Source of the DNA: CBDAPI01 sp965248635
Lineage (GTDB): Bacteria; Acidobacteriota; UBA6911; RPQK01; CBDAPI01
Reading direction: 5' to 3'
DNA: 64,000 nucleotides
Assembly: GCA_965248635.1 (NCBI GenBank)
Contig: OZ252114.1
Location: 2,914,001 to 2,978,000 of the forward strand
This document shows, piece by piece, positions 7,394-16,585 of the stretch (position 1 is its first letter; each line of letters starts with the position of its first letter). The notes under the pieces were generated by a model. That model was not told where the DNA came from. It searched no databases and was given only the letters and a program-made list of their open reading frames with translations. The position numbers and the translations under genes are program-made.

Positions 7394-8058
7394 ATATTCA
7401 AAATGATCGGCTCTATGTGGCCGAGTATCTCAATGACCGCATTCAGATCTTCTCTTTCGACGGCGAATCCCTTGGGGCTATCGGCGCCTCTGGCTCAGGT
7501 CCTGGAGAATTCGACGCGCCCGGCGGGGTCGCCGTGTCCCCGCATGGGCATCTCTACGTAGCCGATTTCTATAACCATCGTGTCCAAGTCATCGGCTCGA
7601 ATGGAGAGTTTATCCGTCAGTTCGGAGCCACTGCCCAACCGGGTCGATCTGCGGGTCGTTTCAACTATCCGACCGACGTGACTCTACTTTCCAATCAGGA
7701 CTTGGTCGTGGCGGACGCCTACAACCACCGAGTGCAGCTCTTCAGCTCAGACGGTGATCTTCTGCAGAAGTGGGGTGGCCCTTTTGCGATCCGGATTCCA
7801 GGGGCTGGTAATGCCTGGTTTAGAACGGCAACGGCGGTGACGGCCGGGCCGAACAGCAACATCTTTGTGGCCGATTTCTACAACCATCGAATTCAGAAGT
7901 TCTCCAAGCACGGAAAGTTTCTGGTCGCTTTCGGCTCTTTCGGCAGCGGCCCTGGTCAACTCGATCGGCCTATTGACATGGCCGTCGATGATCGCGGGGA
8001 TGTCTTCGTCGTCGACTTTGGCAACCATCGAATTCAGAAGTTCGAGGCGCTCCCGTGA
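7394..8058 (+). pseudogene. NHL-repeat beta-propeller protein, 3' part
   Basis: The frame continues after the IS1380 right end and CTAG. It contains at least four NHL repeats with the recurring core YVADFYNHRVQ / VVADAYNHRVQ / FVADFYNHRIQ / VVDFGNHRIQ at about 47-aa spacing. An internal GTG at 7417 could give a free-standing protein without the anchor. The stop overlaps the region just before the HMA gene, suggesting coupling. Confidence 0.8.
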
Positions 8059-8096
8059 GTGTGTCCCCGAAGTATACGAAAAGGAGTTTACAAATC

Positions 8097-8408
8097 GTGA
8101 AACTGAAAGCAGCATTGATAGCCTTCTTACTTATCTCCCTGGTCGGCCTTGGCTTTGCCCTGCCCCAGACGAAGTACGTCCTCAAAGTCAACGGTCTCAC
8201 CTGCCCTTTCTGCGCCTATGGCCTGGAGAAGAAGTTGAAAAAGGTCAAAGGCGTTGAATCCGTCTCTATTGATCTCGAAAAGGACGAAGCCATACTCCTC
8301 ATCCAGGAGGAAGCCGTCGTCCAGGAGGAAGCCATTCGCAAAGCGGTTAAAAAGGCAGGTTTTTCGGTGGCATCTCTGAAGAAGGAGACGATTGAGCGGC
8401 ACCAGTAG
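8097..8408 (+). CDS. Exported heavy-metal-associated (HMA, MerP-like) protein
   Basis: 103 residues from a GTG chosen because AAGGAG lies ten bases upstream. A GTG at 8055 gives a longer form with an unlikely leader. A signal peptide (ALIAFLLISLVGLGFA) is followed by one HMA domain with the metal site GLTCPFCAYGLEKKL. MerP-type proteins bind Hg(II) in the periplasm and hand it to the membrane transporter, a role that fits this operon. A short internal duplication (IQEEAVVQEEAI) interrupts the usual last strand region. Confidence 0.8.
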   Translation: MKLKAALIAFLLISLVGLGFALPQTKYVLKVNGLTCPFCAYGLEKKLKKVKGVESVSIDLEKDEAILLIQEEAVVQEEAIRKAVKKAGFSVASLKKETIERHQ

Positions 8409-8416
8409 GTACCGAG

Positions 8417-9349
8417 ATGACTCGTCGAGCAAGACCGGCAGTACTTCTGTCCATTTCTCTCTCGTTCAGTTCTCCGCTTCTCGCTCAGGTGCTTCCCTTC
8501 TTCACCAAAACGGCGCAGACGGTCGGCTTTGAGTCCAACGCCTTCCGGACCTTTTCGCGGTCCCTGTGGAGGAACCGACTGGAGATTGAAGGAAGGGAAA
8601 TCGCCGATCCTGAGGATCGAGATGTTTTTGTCTTTGCCCAGGTCTTCGCTGTCCCAGTTCGACTCGACGGGGACACCGTCCTCGCTATCTCGGCACCCAT
8701 CCTACACAAGGAACTGAGCTTCGCCGCTAGTCCCTCCCAGACTACGCTTTCTGACAGCGGTCTGGGAGACACGACCTTGTTGCTGAAGCGTCGTGTTTAT
8801 CAGAACGACTCCCTTGAAGGAGGCATTCAAGCCGCCATCCTGGGGGGCTTAAAACTCCCCACTGGCGATCACGATCAGCGCGACGCCCAGGAGGACCTAC
8901 TGCCTCCCGGACTACAACTCGGTACAGGGTCTGTAGATGTGCCCATTGGGTTTACCTTTACAGCGTTCAAGAATCGGATCGGCTTCACGTCTGATGTCTT
9001 GTATCAATTCAATAATCAGTCCGACGGGTTTCGCTTCGGTGACGAGACTAGAGTAAATTTGGCTGTCGGCTATCGCCTCTTTCCTAGGAAGTACAGATCG
9101 TTCCAAGACAAAGTGCTCAATCTTTACCTGGAGCTGAACACAGCCTTTTCAGATCGAGCTTTGTCCAATGGTAAGGAGGTCCTCGATTCGGGAGGAACCC
9201 TCGCTTTCCTAACCCCTGGTTTTCAAGTCGTCTTGAACCCTCGGTTCCTTTTCGAGACGGCTTTTCAGATCCCGGTCTTCCAGCAACTAAACGGCACTCA
9301 GCTGGCATTTGGTGCCACAGCAAATTTTGGGATACGCGTGCTGTTCTAG
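8417..9349 (+). CDS. Outer-membrane beta-barrel protein (MetA-degradation/transporter-like)
   Basis: 310 residues with a signal peptide (about 1-24, cut near SPLLAQ), alternating amphipathic strands throughout and a C-terminal Phe (GIRVLF), as in outer-membrane barrels. The GGLKLPTGDHDQRDA segment and LQLGTGSVDVPIGFTF resemble the phenol-degradation meta-pathway barrel family (PF13557), often annotated transporter. It is 8 bp after the HMA gene. It could be the outer-membrane gate for the metal system (inference from position). Confidence 0.7.
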   Translation: MTRRARPAVLLSISLSFSSPLLAQVLPFFTKTAQTVGFESNAFRTFSRSLWRNRLEIEGREIADPEDRDVFVFAQVFAVPVRLDGDTVLAISAPILHKELSFAASPSQTTLSDSGLGDTTLLLKRRVYQNDSLEGGIQAAILGGLKLPTGDHDQRDAQEDLLPPGLQLGTGSVDVPIGFTFTAFKNRIGFTSDVLYQFNNQSDGFRFGDETRVNLAVGYRLFPRKYRSFQDKVLNLYLELNTAFSDRALSNGKEVLDSGGTLAFLTPGFQVVLNPRFLFETAFQIPVFQQLNGTQLAFGATANFGIRVLF

Positions 9350-9383
9350 AAGCGCCGTGCTTTCCACCATCGAAACCATCTCC

Positions 9384-9410
9384 TTGACCCACTCCCCCAC
9401 TCTGCTACGC
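9384..9410 (+). promoter_or_regulatory. Promoter-like boxes cut off from the sigma-54 activator gene
   Basis: TTGACC (9384-9389) and TACGCT (9406-9411) are separated by 16 bp. If the IS630/IS21 block is removed, the ATG at 13348 lies about 38 bp downstream. In the present arrangement nearly 4 kb of transposon separates them. Confidence 0.4.
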
Positions 9411-9541
9411 TACTAGTACTTAACAGCATCGGAATGACAAGGGAAAAGTGACCCGGCTTGATCACGTAATAGTGCCCCACCTGGTTGTAGATTGTTGTAA
9501 CTGATCCTGGGAAACGATCTCCTCGAGTTCCTGAAGACTGA

Positions 9542-9586
9542 GAGAGGGGACGCAGTGAGGGCGAGCCCGAACGGAGTGCCCCTCTC
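9542..9586. repeat. REP-like hairpin element, copy 1
   Basis: Outer stem GAGAGGGG/CCCCTCTC around a conserved core (CAGTGAGGGCG, then AGCCCGAACGGAGT). The core is shared with 46328-46375, whose outer stem is different but also paired. It lies inside IS21 between its end and istB. Confidence 0.55.
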
Positions 9587-9730
9587 GGCGGCCGACTCAA
9601 CCCGGTCCCCTGAGTGGTCTACTCGCCCCGTTAACCCCCTTGAAGTCTCTGCTGTTGGAGATATCCAACCCAGCGGTCGAGGCGACATAGCTGTGTGGCC
9701 GTCAGGAGACACTTCCGGGGACCCAGAAGG

Positions 9731-10522
9731 CTATTTTGACCTCGACTTGGCTCTTTGCCGGCGCCTCTTCTTTTGCCGTTTGAGACTCTCGGCCAGACGG
9801 ATGCTCTCCCAGTCGAACTCGTAGATCTGGCAGCGATGGGTGAGCCGGTCCAGCAGGGCCGCCGTCAGGGAAGCATCGCCAAAGACCCGGGTCCATTCGG
9901 CAAAGGCCAGGTTGGAGGTCACCAGCAGTGAAGCCTTCTCGTAACGATTGGAAAAGACTTGATATAGCAGTTGGGCTCCTTCTTCCGAAAACGGGATGTA
10001 GCCGAGCTCATCGAGGACGATCAGGTGAAAGCGATCGAGCTTTCGAAACACTCGCTCCAGCTGTCTTTCCTCCCGGGCCTCCACCAGCGTATTGACCAGG
10101 CCCGAAGCACTGTAAAACCCAACCCGGTGACCGCGCCGGCAGGCCTCCACTCCCAGCATCGTGGCCGCATGCGTCTTGCCCGTACCGTGTTTGCCGATCA
10201 AAGCCACGTTCTCTCGCTCATTGATCCAAGTGCATTCGGTCAGCTCCCGTACCTCGACCCCGTCCAGTGTGGGCCACAGTGCGAGATCCGTCTTCTCCAG
10301 CGTTTTCATCACCGGAAAGCGCGCTTCCTTGAGCCGGCGCTCCAGCTGATTGGCACGACGCTGCTCGAGTTGCCGGCTCACCAGATCCAGCAAGAACGCC
10401 TCGTAGCTGGCCCTCGTTTCCCGGGCCTGGCGCGCACACTCGGCGTAATCTCGCCGCATCGTAGGCAGCCGCAGCTCCTTGAGGTGATCCTTCAGCAATA
10501 CCGCTTCACTGGCGCGGCTCAT
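9731..10522 (-). CDS. istB: IS21 transposition helper ATPase IstB
   Basis: 263 residues with a Walker A motif GKHGTGKTH, Walker B LIVLDELGY and the DnaC-like AAA+ fold of IstB, which helps the IstA transposase choose and engage its target. Its ATG overlaps the istA stop by four bases, the normal arrangement in IS21. The C-terminus is a basic tail. Confidence 0.92.
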   Translation of the reverse strand: MSRASEAVLLKDHLKELRLPTMRRDYAECARQARETRASYEAFLLDLVSRQLEQRRANQLERRLKEARFPVMKTLEKTDLALWPTLDGVEVRELTECTWINERENVALIGKHGTGKTHAATMLGVEACRRGHRVGFYSASGLVNTLVEAREERQLERVFRKLDRFHLIVLDELGYIPFSEEGAQLLYQVFSNRYEKASLLVTSNLAFAEWTRVFGDASLTAALLDRLTHRCQIYEFDWESIRLAESLKRQKKRRRQRAKSRSK

Positions 10523-12049
10523 CGCCTACTCCCCAGCAAGGCATTGAAGCTCGCCACAGCCATCCTCTCGACCCGACGGTCCGTGATCCCCGGAATCAGC
10601 TGGGCTGGCAGGGGCTTGATCGAGCGGCTGGAACTTTCCTGGTAGCGGATCCAGTGCCGGATCGAAGCCAGGCTCGGGCATTGCAGCTCCAGCACCCGGG
10701 TAATTGCTTTTTCGACAAGTGTTTCCGGATAGCGCTGATGCAAGCCCAGGATGCCGATAAACTCTCGAGTGCCGGAGTTCTCGCCCAGGCGGCTGCGCAA
10801 CCTGGCGAGCAGCACCTCGTAGTCCGCAGGCCAGCGGGCTCGCCACTGCAGAATGGGCCGGGCACTTTCAAACGATCCAGGCCGCTGCTGGAGCAGATCC
10901 AGATAGTGCAGCGAATCGATCTTCCACTTGCTGTTGGAAAAAACTCGCTCGTGCTCGGCGATCTTCCGATCCTCTGCAAACACCTCCACCTTCCAGCAGC
11001 TCACATGCGACCACACCCAGCGACCCACATACGCTCTGGGCACGGAGTAGCGATTGCGGTCCACTCGCACCGTCTGGTAGAGATCCACTTTCACTCGCAG
11101 CGGCTTGTAGTTGTCATAGGGGCGCTGGGGCAGGGGCAGCAGTCGCGATCTCTCCGACTCGAATCGCTCCTGGACAGTTCGATCATCTTCCCGGACCGCA
11201 ATCCGGTGACTGCCATACTTCTGGCAGCGTTCCAAGAGCATCTGGTTGAGCTGTTCGAAGTCTTTGACTCGGGGCAACGGCACCAGGAAGTTTCTCCGCG
11301 CAAAGCCGACCAGGCCCTCCACTCCACCCTTCTCTCGGCCTAATCCCGGAGTGCAAAAGCGGGCCTGGTACGTGTAGTAGCTGCGAAAGGAGACAAAGCG
11401 TTCCTGCTCCACTCGTTTCTTGCCCCGCAGAATCTTTTTCACCGCGGGGCTCAGGTTGTCATACACCAGGGTCCGAAAGATCCCCTGGAAGTAGGCAAAG
11501 GCTCGCATGTGGGCGTCAAAGAACATCTCCTGACGCTCCCAGGGATAGGCTCTCACGAAGGCCTTGCCCGAGTAGCGTGAGCGCATCATGAACAGCTTCA
11601 CCATCCGCCGCTCCCCTGCCATCTCGACCCAGGCTGTCCCCCAGTCTAACTTCTGCCTCCCGGGCCACTTCCGGGTCCAGTGGAACCACCGCCTGCTTGC
11701 CTCCGTAGCCGTGAGCCGCCTTCCACTCCCGCACCCAGCGCCGCACCGTCGACTCGGCTCCCCCAAATCCGTACTCCTCGACCAGCCGATCCCAGATCCG
11801 GCGAGACGTGTGACGCTGACGCCGCGGCCGATCCCGGTCTCCCAGCAGCCAGCCCTCGATGATCTTTTCCACCGGATTCATGACCGGGCATCTGGTTGGC
11901 TTTCGGCGTCGGTACTTGGGCTCCAATCCTTTCAAGGCTTTGCGAATCGTTTCCCGATGATGACCTGTCTCCCGACGGATCTCTCGGATGCTCTTTCCGT
12001 ATACGCGGTGGGCTGTTCTGATAAGCTCGTACTGGTCCATCCCAATCAC
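10519..12049 (-). pseudogene. istA: IS21 transposase IstA, frameshifted
   Basis: From 12049 the frame encodes the N-terminal HTH region (SIREIRRETGHHRETIRKAL). It is lost near 11655, and the rest continues in another frame down to 10519 (DWGTAWVEMAGE, FDAHMRAFAYFQGIF, VYDNLSPAVKKI, integrase core, C-terminal domain). A single extra T in GAAGTTAGAC explains the break; GAAGTAGAC would restore EVDWG, the expected IS21 motif. This is either an inactive copy or a base-call error. Confidence 0.85.
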
Positions 12050-12246
12050 TCCGGCCTCCGTTCCAGTTGTTCGTTTTGCTTTTGAACAAAACTAGAACAG
12101 AGGTCTGATTGGGGTGGGTCACTTTTACTCGATCACTCGCCCCAATCCGGGTCACATTTACGATAGCGAAATCAACAGCATTAATACGCAGAATCATATG
12201 TTAGAATTGCCTCCAGTTCTCTTCCAGGGCACACTGGAGGCAAACC

Positions 12247-13314
12247 ATGGGGCGAGCGACCGAAATCGTATTGACTGAGGAGGAAGAGGAGAAGCTTCGC
12301 GGCTGGCTCCGTTCGGGAACGACCGAGCATAGGCTGGTCCATCGAGCCCGCATCATTCTGGAGGCCGCGGCCGGGAAAACGACTCAGGAGGTCGCGAAAC
12401 AATTGAAGATCTGGCCTTCACAGGTCAGCAAGTGGCGCAAGCGGTTCGCGGCCCAAAGGACACAAGGGCTGCAGGACGCGCCGCGCAGCGGAAAGCCCCG
12501 CCGCTACGACGAGACAACGGAGGAGAGAATTCTGGCGGCTCTGGACGAAAAGCCTCCCCGTGGCTACGCAACGTGGAACGGCCGCCTGCTGGCTGAACAC
12601 CTGGGTGATGTCAGCCGAGATCAGGTCTGGAGAGTCCTGCAGCACCACCGGATCTCTCTGCAGCGGCGCCGCAGCTGGTGCTTGAGCACCGATCCGGAGT
12701 TTGCCCGCAAAGCGGCCGACATTGTAGGGCTTTATCTTGCCCCGCCCGAAAACGCCGTCGTACTGTGCATCGACGAAAAACCACACATTCAAGCACTGGA
12801 ACGATCTCAGGGGTGGCTGAAGCTGCCCAACGGAAAGGCTATCACGGGAGAGAATCACCGATACAAACGCAACGGCACGACCACCCTGTTTGGAGCCCTG
12901 GAAGTGGCCACGGGACTGGTCAAGATTGGTCACTACAAACGACGCAGGCGTCGCGAGTTCCTGGACTTCATGAACCAAGTAGTGGCCGATTATCCGGACC
13001 GTGAGATCCATGTGATCCTCGATAACCTGAGCACGCACAAGCCCAAAAACGACCGCTGGCTGGCTCGACACGACAACGTGCGCTTTCATTTCACGCCGAC
13101 CAATGCCTGCTTTCTCAACCAGATTGAAATCTGGTTCAGCCTCTTGAGCCGGGGAGCCATTCAGGGTGCCAGTTTCACTTCGCCCCGAGAATTGCGCAAT
13201 GCTATTGACGAATTCGTGCAGGTCTGGAATCCGCAGGCCGCACCCTTCGAATGGACCAAGGCCGTGGTTCATCCCAAGGGTTTCAAATCTAATTACTCGG
13301 ATTTACGCGGTTAA
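12247..13314 (+). CDS. IS630-family transposase
   Basis: 355 residues. There is an N-terminal HTH (TTQEVAKQLKIWPSQVSKWRKR), a winged-helix/HTH_29-type region, and a DDE core with Asp in VVLCIDEKPHIQAL, Asp in HVILDNLSTHK and Glu in NQIEIWFSLLSR. The TAA stop is part of the element's right inverted repeat. The IS21 insertion lies in the left end upstream, so the protein is intact but the left end of the element is damaged. Confidence 0.95.
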   Translation: MGRATEIVLTEEEEEKLRGWLRSGTTEHRLVHRARIILEAAAGKTTQEVAKQLKIWPSQVSKWRKRFAAQRTQGLQDAPRSGKPRRYDETTEERILAALDEKPPRGYATWNGRLLAEHLGDVSRDQVWRVLQHHRISLQRRRSWCLSTDPEFARKAADIVGLYLAPPENAVVLCIDEKPHIQALERSQGWLKLPNGKAITGENHRYKRNGTTTLFGALEVATGLVKIGHYKRRRRREFLDFMNQVVADYPDREIHVILDNLSTHKPKNDRWLARHDNVRFHFTPTNACFLNQIEIWFSLLSRGAIQGASFTSPRELRNAIDEFVQVWNPQAAPFEWTKAVVHPKGFKSNYSDLRG

Positions 13315-13347
13315 GTACTAGGGCGCTACTGTGATCAAGAAGCCCGG

Positions 13348-13896
13348 ATGTTCCGCCACCCGGATCTTGCGATTCAGCAATCTATGAATCTGGCTACAAT
13401 GAGGAGGAAGCAGGGCGAGACAAGACGCTCCCTCGAGGGGGTTGAGACCTTTTCACCGATCGTTGAATCGGCGGGTGCGATTCCTTTGTGGCTCGACCAC
13501 TTTGCGATGCTGAAGGCCAAGAACCTGACGTATCTACTTCTCTTCGAGGAAGCTTTGCAACAGCTTGGAGCCGGGCCCCACAGTTCTTGGTGGGAAAAGA
13601 AAAAGGACTCAGCTCGTGCCTGGTCCTGGATACTACTCGGTTGCCCATCAAGGGCCCTCGCGTTGGTTCCCGTGTCGAGGGATCCCCGCCACCTTGTCAT
13701 CCGCGCCCAGCGCCAGATGGCACGAGCTCAGGCCTATCTGCAGCTGGGACAGTTTGCCCAGGCCAGGAAGGAAGCCGAGGAAGCCCTCGTCACACTCCCG
13801 GACTACCTGATCTATCCCCGTACCAAAGCCCATCAGCAAATGGGGTTGGTCTGCCTGGCGGAGGAGAGAATTCAGGAGGCGCTCGAGAACTTTGAG
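13348..13896 (+). pseudogene. TPR/sigma-54 activator, N-terminal part (split by IS200)
   Basis: This is the helical N-terminal part with tetratricopeptide-like repeats (RAQAYLQLGQFAQARKEAEE, then HQQMGLVCLAEERIQEALEN). The ATG at 13348 lacks a good ribosome-binding site. The frame is open back to the IS630 border with no other start, so the true N-terminus may be lost. The frame stops in the IS200 element; excision after codon GAG (13894-13896) joins it in frame to 14548. Confidence 0.65.
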
Positions 13897-14547
13897 AGTA
13901 AGTATCCCCCGGCAAAGCCGGGGGCTTTAATCTTGTGAGCCGCTCAAAGCGGACTTGACGTTGCCGCTACCGCGGCCACTTTTGCCACCTAAAGGTGGCC
14001 TGACTACAGTAGCCTGAGCTGATCCTGGCGACGATCTTCTGCTTCTTGCCGCCGGATATACTCACGGATCACTTTCTCATCCCGGCCCACGGTCGATACG
14101 AAGTATCCGCGAGCCCAGAAGTGCTGTCCAACAAAGTTACGCCGACTCTCTGAAAAGTTCCGCGCAATGTGGATGGCGCTTTTCCCTTTGATGTAGCCTA
14201 TCACCTGCGCCACAGAGAACTTTGGCGGAATCGAGATCATCACGTGCACGTGATCCGGCAGCAGGTGGCCCTCCTCAATCAAGCTTTCCTTCTGCCCAGC
14301 CAACCGTCGCAGCACCTGACCGAGATGTCTGCGCAGCTCCCCATAAATCAACTTTTTGCGGTACTTGGAGATGAACACCACATGGTACTTACACTCCCAT
14401 TTCGTATGCTGTAAGCTCTTATAGTTACTCATAAAACTCCTTTTCGTGATGCTTTGCTCGGCTCACGGAAGGGAGTTTTTTCACTTGTTCCCGGAACTGT
14501 CAAACTCTGGCTGCCTCCCCGGCAGAGCCGGGGGGACTCCTTACGGG
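13897..14547 (-). mobile_element. IS200/IS605-family element (tnpA only)
   Basis: About 650 bp with a CCCCCGGC/GCCGGGGG hairpin at the left (13905-13924) and CCCCGGC/GCCGGGG at the right (14516-14533), the subterminal hairpins recognised by HUH transposases. No target duplication is seen, as expected. The ends are inferred from where the split gene rejoins (TTTGAG, then TCTAGT) and could be off by a few bases. Confidence 0.75.
14004..14432 (-). CDS. tnpA: IS200-type Y1 transposase TnpA
   Basis: 142 residues. The HUH metal-binding pair is in LLPDHVHVMISIP, the N-terminal KYHVVFISKYRKK is typical, and the nucleophilic Tyr lies in VIREYIRRQE. It moves single-stranded DNA without target duplication. 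The gene is intact. Confidence 0.95.
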   Translation of the reverse strand: MSNYKSLQHTKWECKYHVVFISKYRKKLIYGELRRHLGQVLRRLAGQKESLIEEGHLLPDHVHVMISIPPKFSVAQVIGYIKGKSAIHIARNFSESRRNFVGQHFWARGYFVSTVGRDEKVIREYIRRQEAEDRRQDQLRLL

Positions 14548-16392
14548 TCTAGTCTCCGTATTGCCAAAGACCAGTTTTACTACCCCTTAATGGCACGGGG
14601 ATATGCTTTGAAAGGGAAATGTCTGGCTCTTCTGGGTGATCCGAGGCAGGGGCGTGTTTTTGCAGCACGGGCGTTGCAGGTGATGGCCCGCGTGGAGCGG
14701 CCGGGGTTCCTGGCCGAAATCTACCGAATCCTGGGCCAGATCCTGACCCAACTGAATCGCCACGAAGAAGCTCGTTTGAACTTCGTCCGGGCCCTGCGGA
14801 TTCTGCGTGAGAAGTCGCTCCAGCTGGCAGACAAGCACCGCCAGAAGTTCGATGATCTCTGGATCGATCCCATCGAGAGGGAGCTGGCTTACATGGCAAA
14901 GTCCCGGCGTTCGCAGCTAAGTTGCCTGCAGGCAGTTGAGAGATTCGCCGCTCGCTCCAGTACCCTCGGGAACATCGAGGAGCTCGGTCAGGAGATGGTT
15001 CAGGCGATCACCTCTGCGGTCGGCCACAGCTCGGCTAGTCTGGGGCGAGTCTACGCGAACGGCCGCACCTCAACCCTCGCCGAAAGACACGCCGGAAGCT
15101 CGAGTTCCCAATTCATTCCGGCAGAGACGTCGGCGTTTGACAGCGGCAGCTTGAAAGAGACATTCCGTTTGCTTGGAGTTGGACGCCTGGACCTTTGCGT
15201 GACCAGTCACAGCGGAGGGTTTACCGAGTCAGAGTACGACTTGATCAAGTGCCTCGTCCGAATCCTGGAAGCTCTGCGGCCAGACTGGAGTGAACCGTCT
15301 CTCGAAAAGCAGCAGATGACACAGGAAGCACCTCTTGAGCTGTCAGATGGTCGCCTGATTGTGGGAAGGCATCCAAAGATGCTGCAACTGTTCGGTCTCA
15401 TTCGGAAAATTGGACCGACCGGAGCGACGGTGTTGGTCCATGGCGAAAGCGGGACAGGAAAAGAGCTGGTGGCTCGAGCGCTGCACGACCTGAGCGGTCG
15501 GGCTACAGACACCTGGGTTGCGGTCAACTGTGCCGCTCTCCCCGCTGATCTCATCGAGAGCGAGCTTTTTGGGTACCGAAAAGGGAGTTTTACGGGAGCC
15601 AGCGAAGACAGGCCAGGACTTGTAGAAGCTGCCAGCGGCGGCACCTTGTTTCTCGACGAGATTGCCTCGATGCCCATTGAGCACCAGTCACGACTACTCC
15701 GCGTGTTGCAGGAGAAGGAGGTTCGAAGACTGGGGGAATTGAGCGAGCGACGAGTTGACGTCCGCATCATTGCGGCAACGAATCAGTCGTTGGGTGTCCT
15801 GGTGGAACGAGGCGAGTTTCGGGAAGATCTTTTCCATCGGCTCAATGTAATCCAGATGGTCATTCCACCTCTTCGTGAACGCGCCTCAGACATTCCTCTG
15901 CTGGCCAGACACTTTTTGAAAGAGCTCGAGCTGAGGCACGGACAGACGAAAGAGGCCACGCCCGGGTTCCTGGCACGACTGGAGGGCTTTCATTTTCGAG
16001 GCAACGCCCGGGAATTGCAGAATGTGGTCGAGCAAGCCTATCTACTGAGTCCCGAGAAGCGGTTGCACGCCGTCGACGTCAACATGCCCACGGTGGATCG
16101 AATTTCGGTAGACGAGGAGATAGTGAGCCGTCAAAGCCAGCGCTTGTTCAGGAAGCTGGTTCGCGGCGAAGTCGATTTCTGGGCTGACATCAGAAAGCGG
16201 TTTCTGGCCCGCGACCTGTCTCGCCTCGAGGTCCGGGGAATCATCTCGCTGGGGCTGGCTTCAACCAACGGCAGCTATCGGCAGCTGGTAAGAAAGTTTC
16301 ATCTTCCGGAGAAGGACTATCGGCGCTTCCTGGCCTTCCTCTCTCACCACCGATGTAAGGTCGATTTTCGTCGCTTCAGGAGTCGATACTGA
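14548..16392 (+). pseudogene. TPR/sigma-54 activator, AAA+ part
   Basis: The 614 codons after the IS200 element encode more TPR helices, a GAF-like stretch (about 140-270) and a complete sigma-54 AAA+ domain. Walker A is GESGTGKE, Walker B is GGTLFLDEI and the arginine finger region is FREDLFHRLNV. The sigma-54 contact loop reads GSFTGA instead of the common GAFTGA. The C-terminus (LASTNGSYRQLVRKFHLPEKDYRRFLAFL) is a HTH-like end in place of a typical Fis domain. An in-frame start at 14446 inside the IS could still yield a protein lacking the first TPRs. Confidence 0.8.
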
Positions 16393-16411
16393 TCGTGTGC
16401 AACCTACCCGA

Positions 16412-16585
16412 CTAGAGCTCTGAAAACGGCTGACCGCAGCTCCGACACTGGTCGCGGCGCTTTGCGTTGAGGGTGTGGCAGGAGGGGCACTGATTGTACA
16501 TGGTGCGGGCGAAGAGCTGGGTGACCACCGCACTGACTCCAAGGATCGCGACGACTACTAGAACGCTCAGGAAAGTGTCCCACAT
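16412..16585 (-). CDS. Small membrane-anchored zinc-ribbon protein
   Basis: 57 residues: one N-terminal membrane segment (VLVVVAILGVSAVVTQLF) then a CPSC...CRSC zinc ribbon (NQCPSCHTLNAKRRDQCRSC). Its ATG overlaps the stop of the CbiX-like gene by one base (TGATG), so the two are translationally coupled. No function is known. The coupling suggests it works with, or is made in proportion to, the exported CbiX-like protein. Confidence 0.7.
   Translation of the reverse strand: MWDTFLSVLVVVAILGVSAVVTQLFARTMYNQCPSCHTLNAKRRDQCRSCGQPFSEL

Larger units (their letters stand above)
9430..12173 (-). mobile_element. IS21-family element nested in IS630
   Basis: About 2.74 kb flanked by the 8-bp duplication AACAGCAT (9422-9429 and 12174-12181). 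Both ends carry GTGACCCGG at the same distance from the border, with a second weaker repeat further in, as is usual for IS21. It holds istB and istA on the minus strand. The duplication is IS630 sequence, so IS21 came second. Confidence 0.85.
9419..13315 (+). mobile_element. IS630-family element interrupted by IS21
   Basis: The left end CTTAACAGCAT (9419-9429) continues at 12182 after the IS21 copy. The right end is the inverse of CTTAACCGCG at 13315. TA is present on both outer sides (9417-9418, 13316-13317), the IS630/mariner target duplication. Without IS21 the element is about 1.15 kb. Confidence 0.8.
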
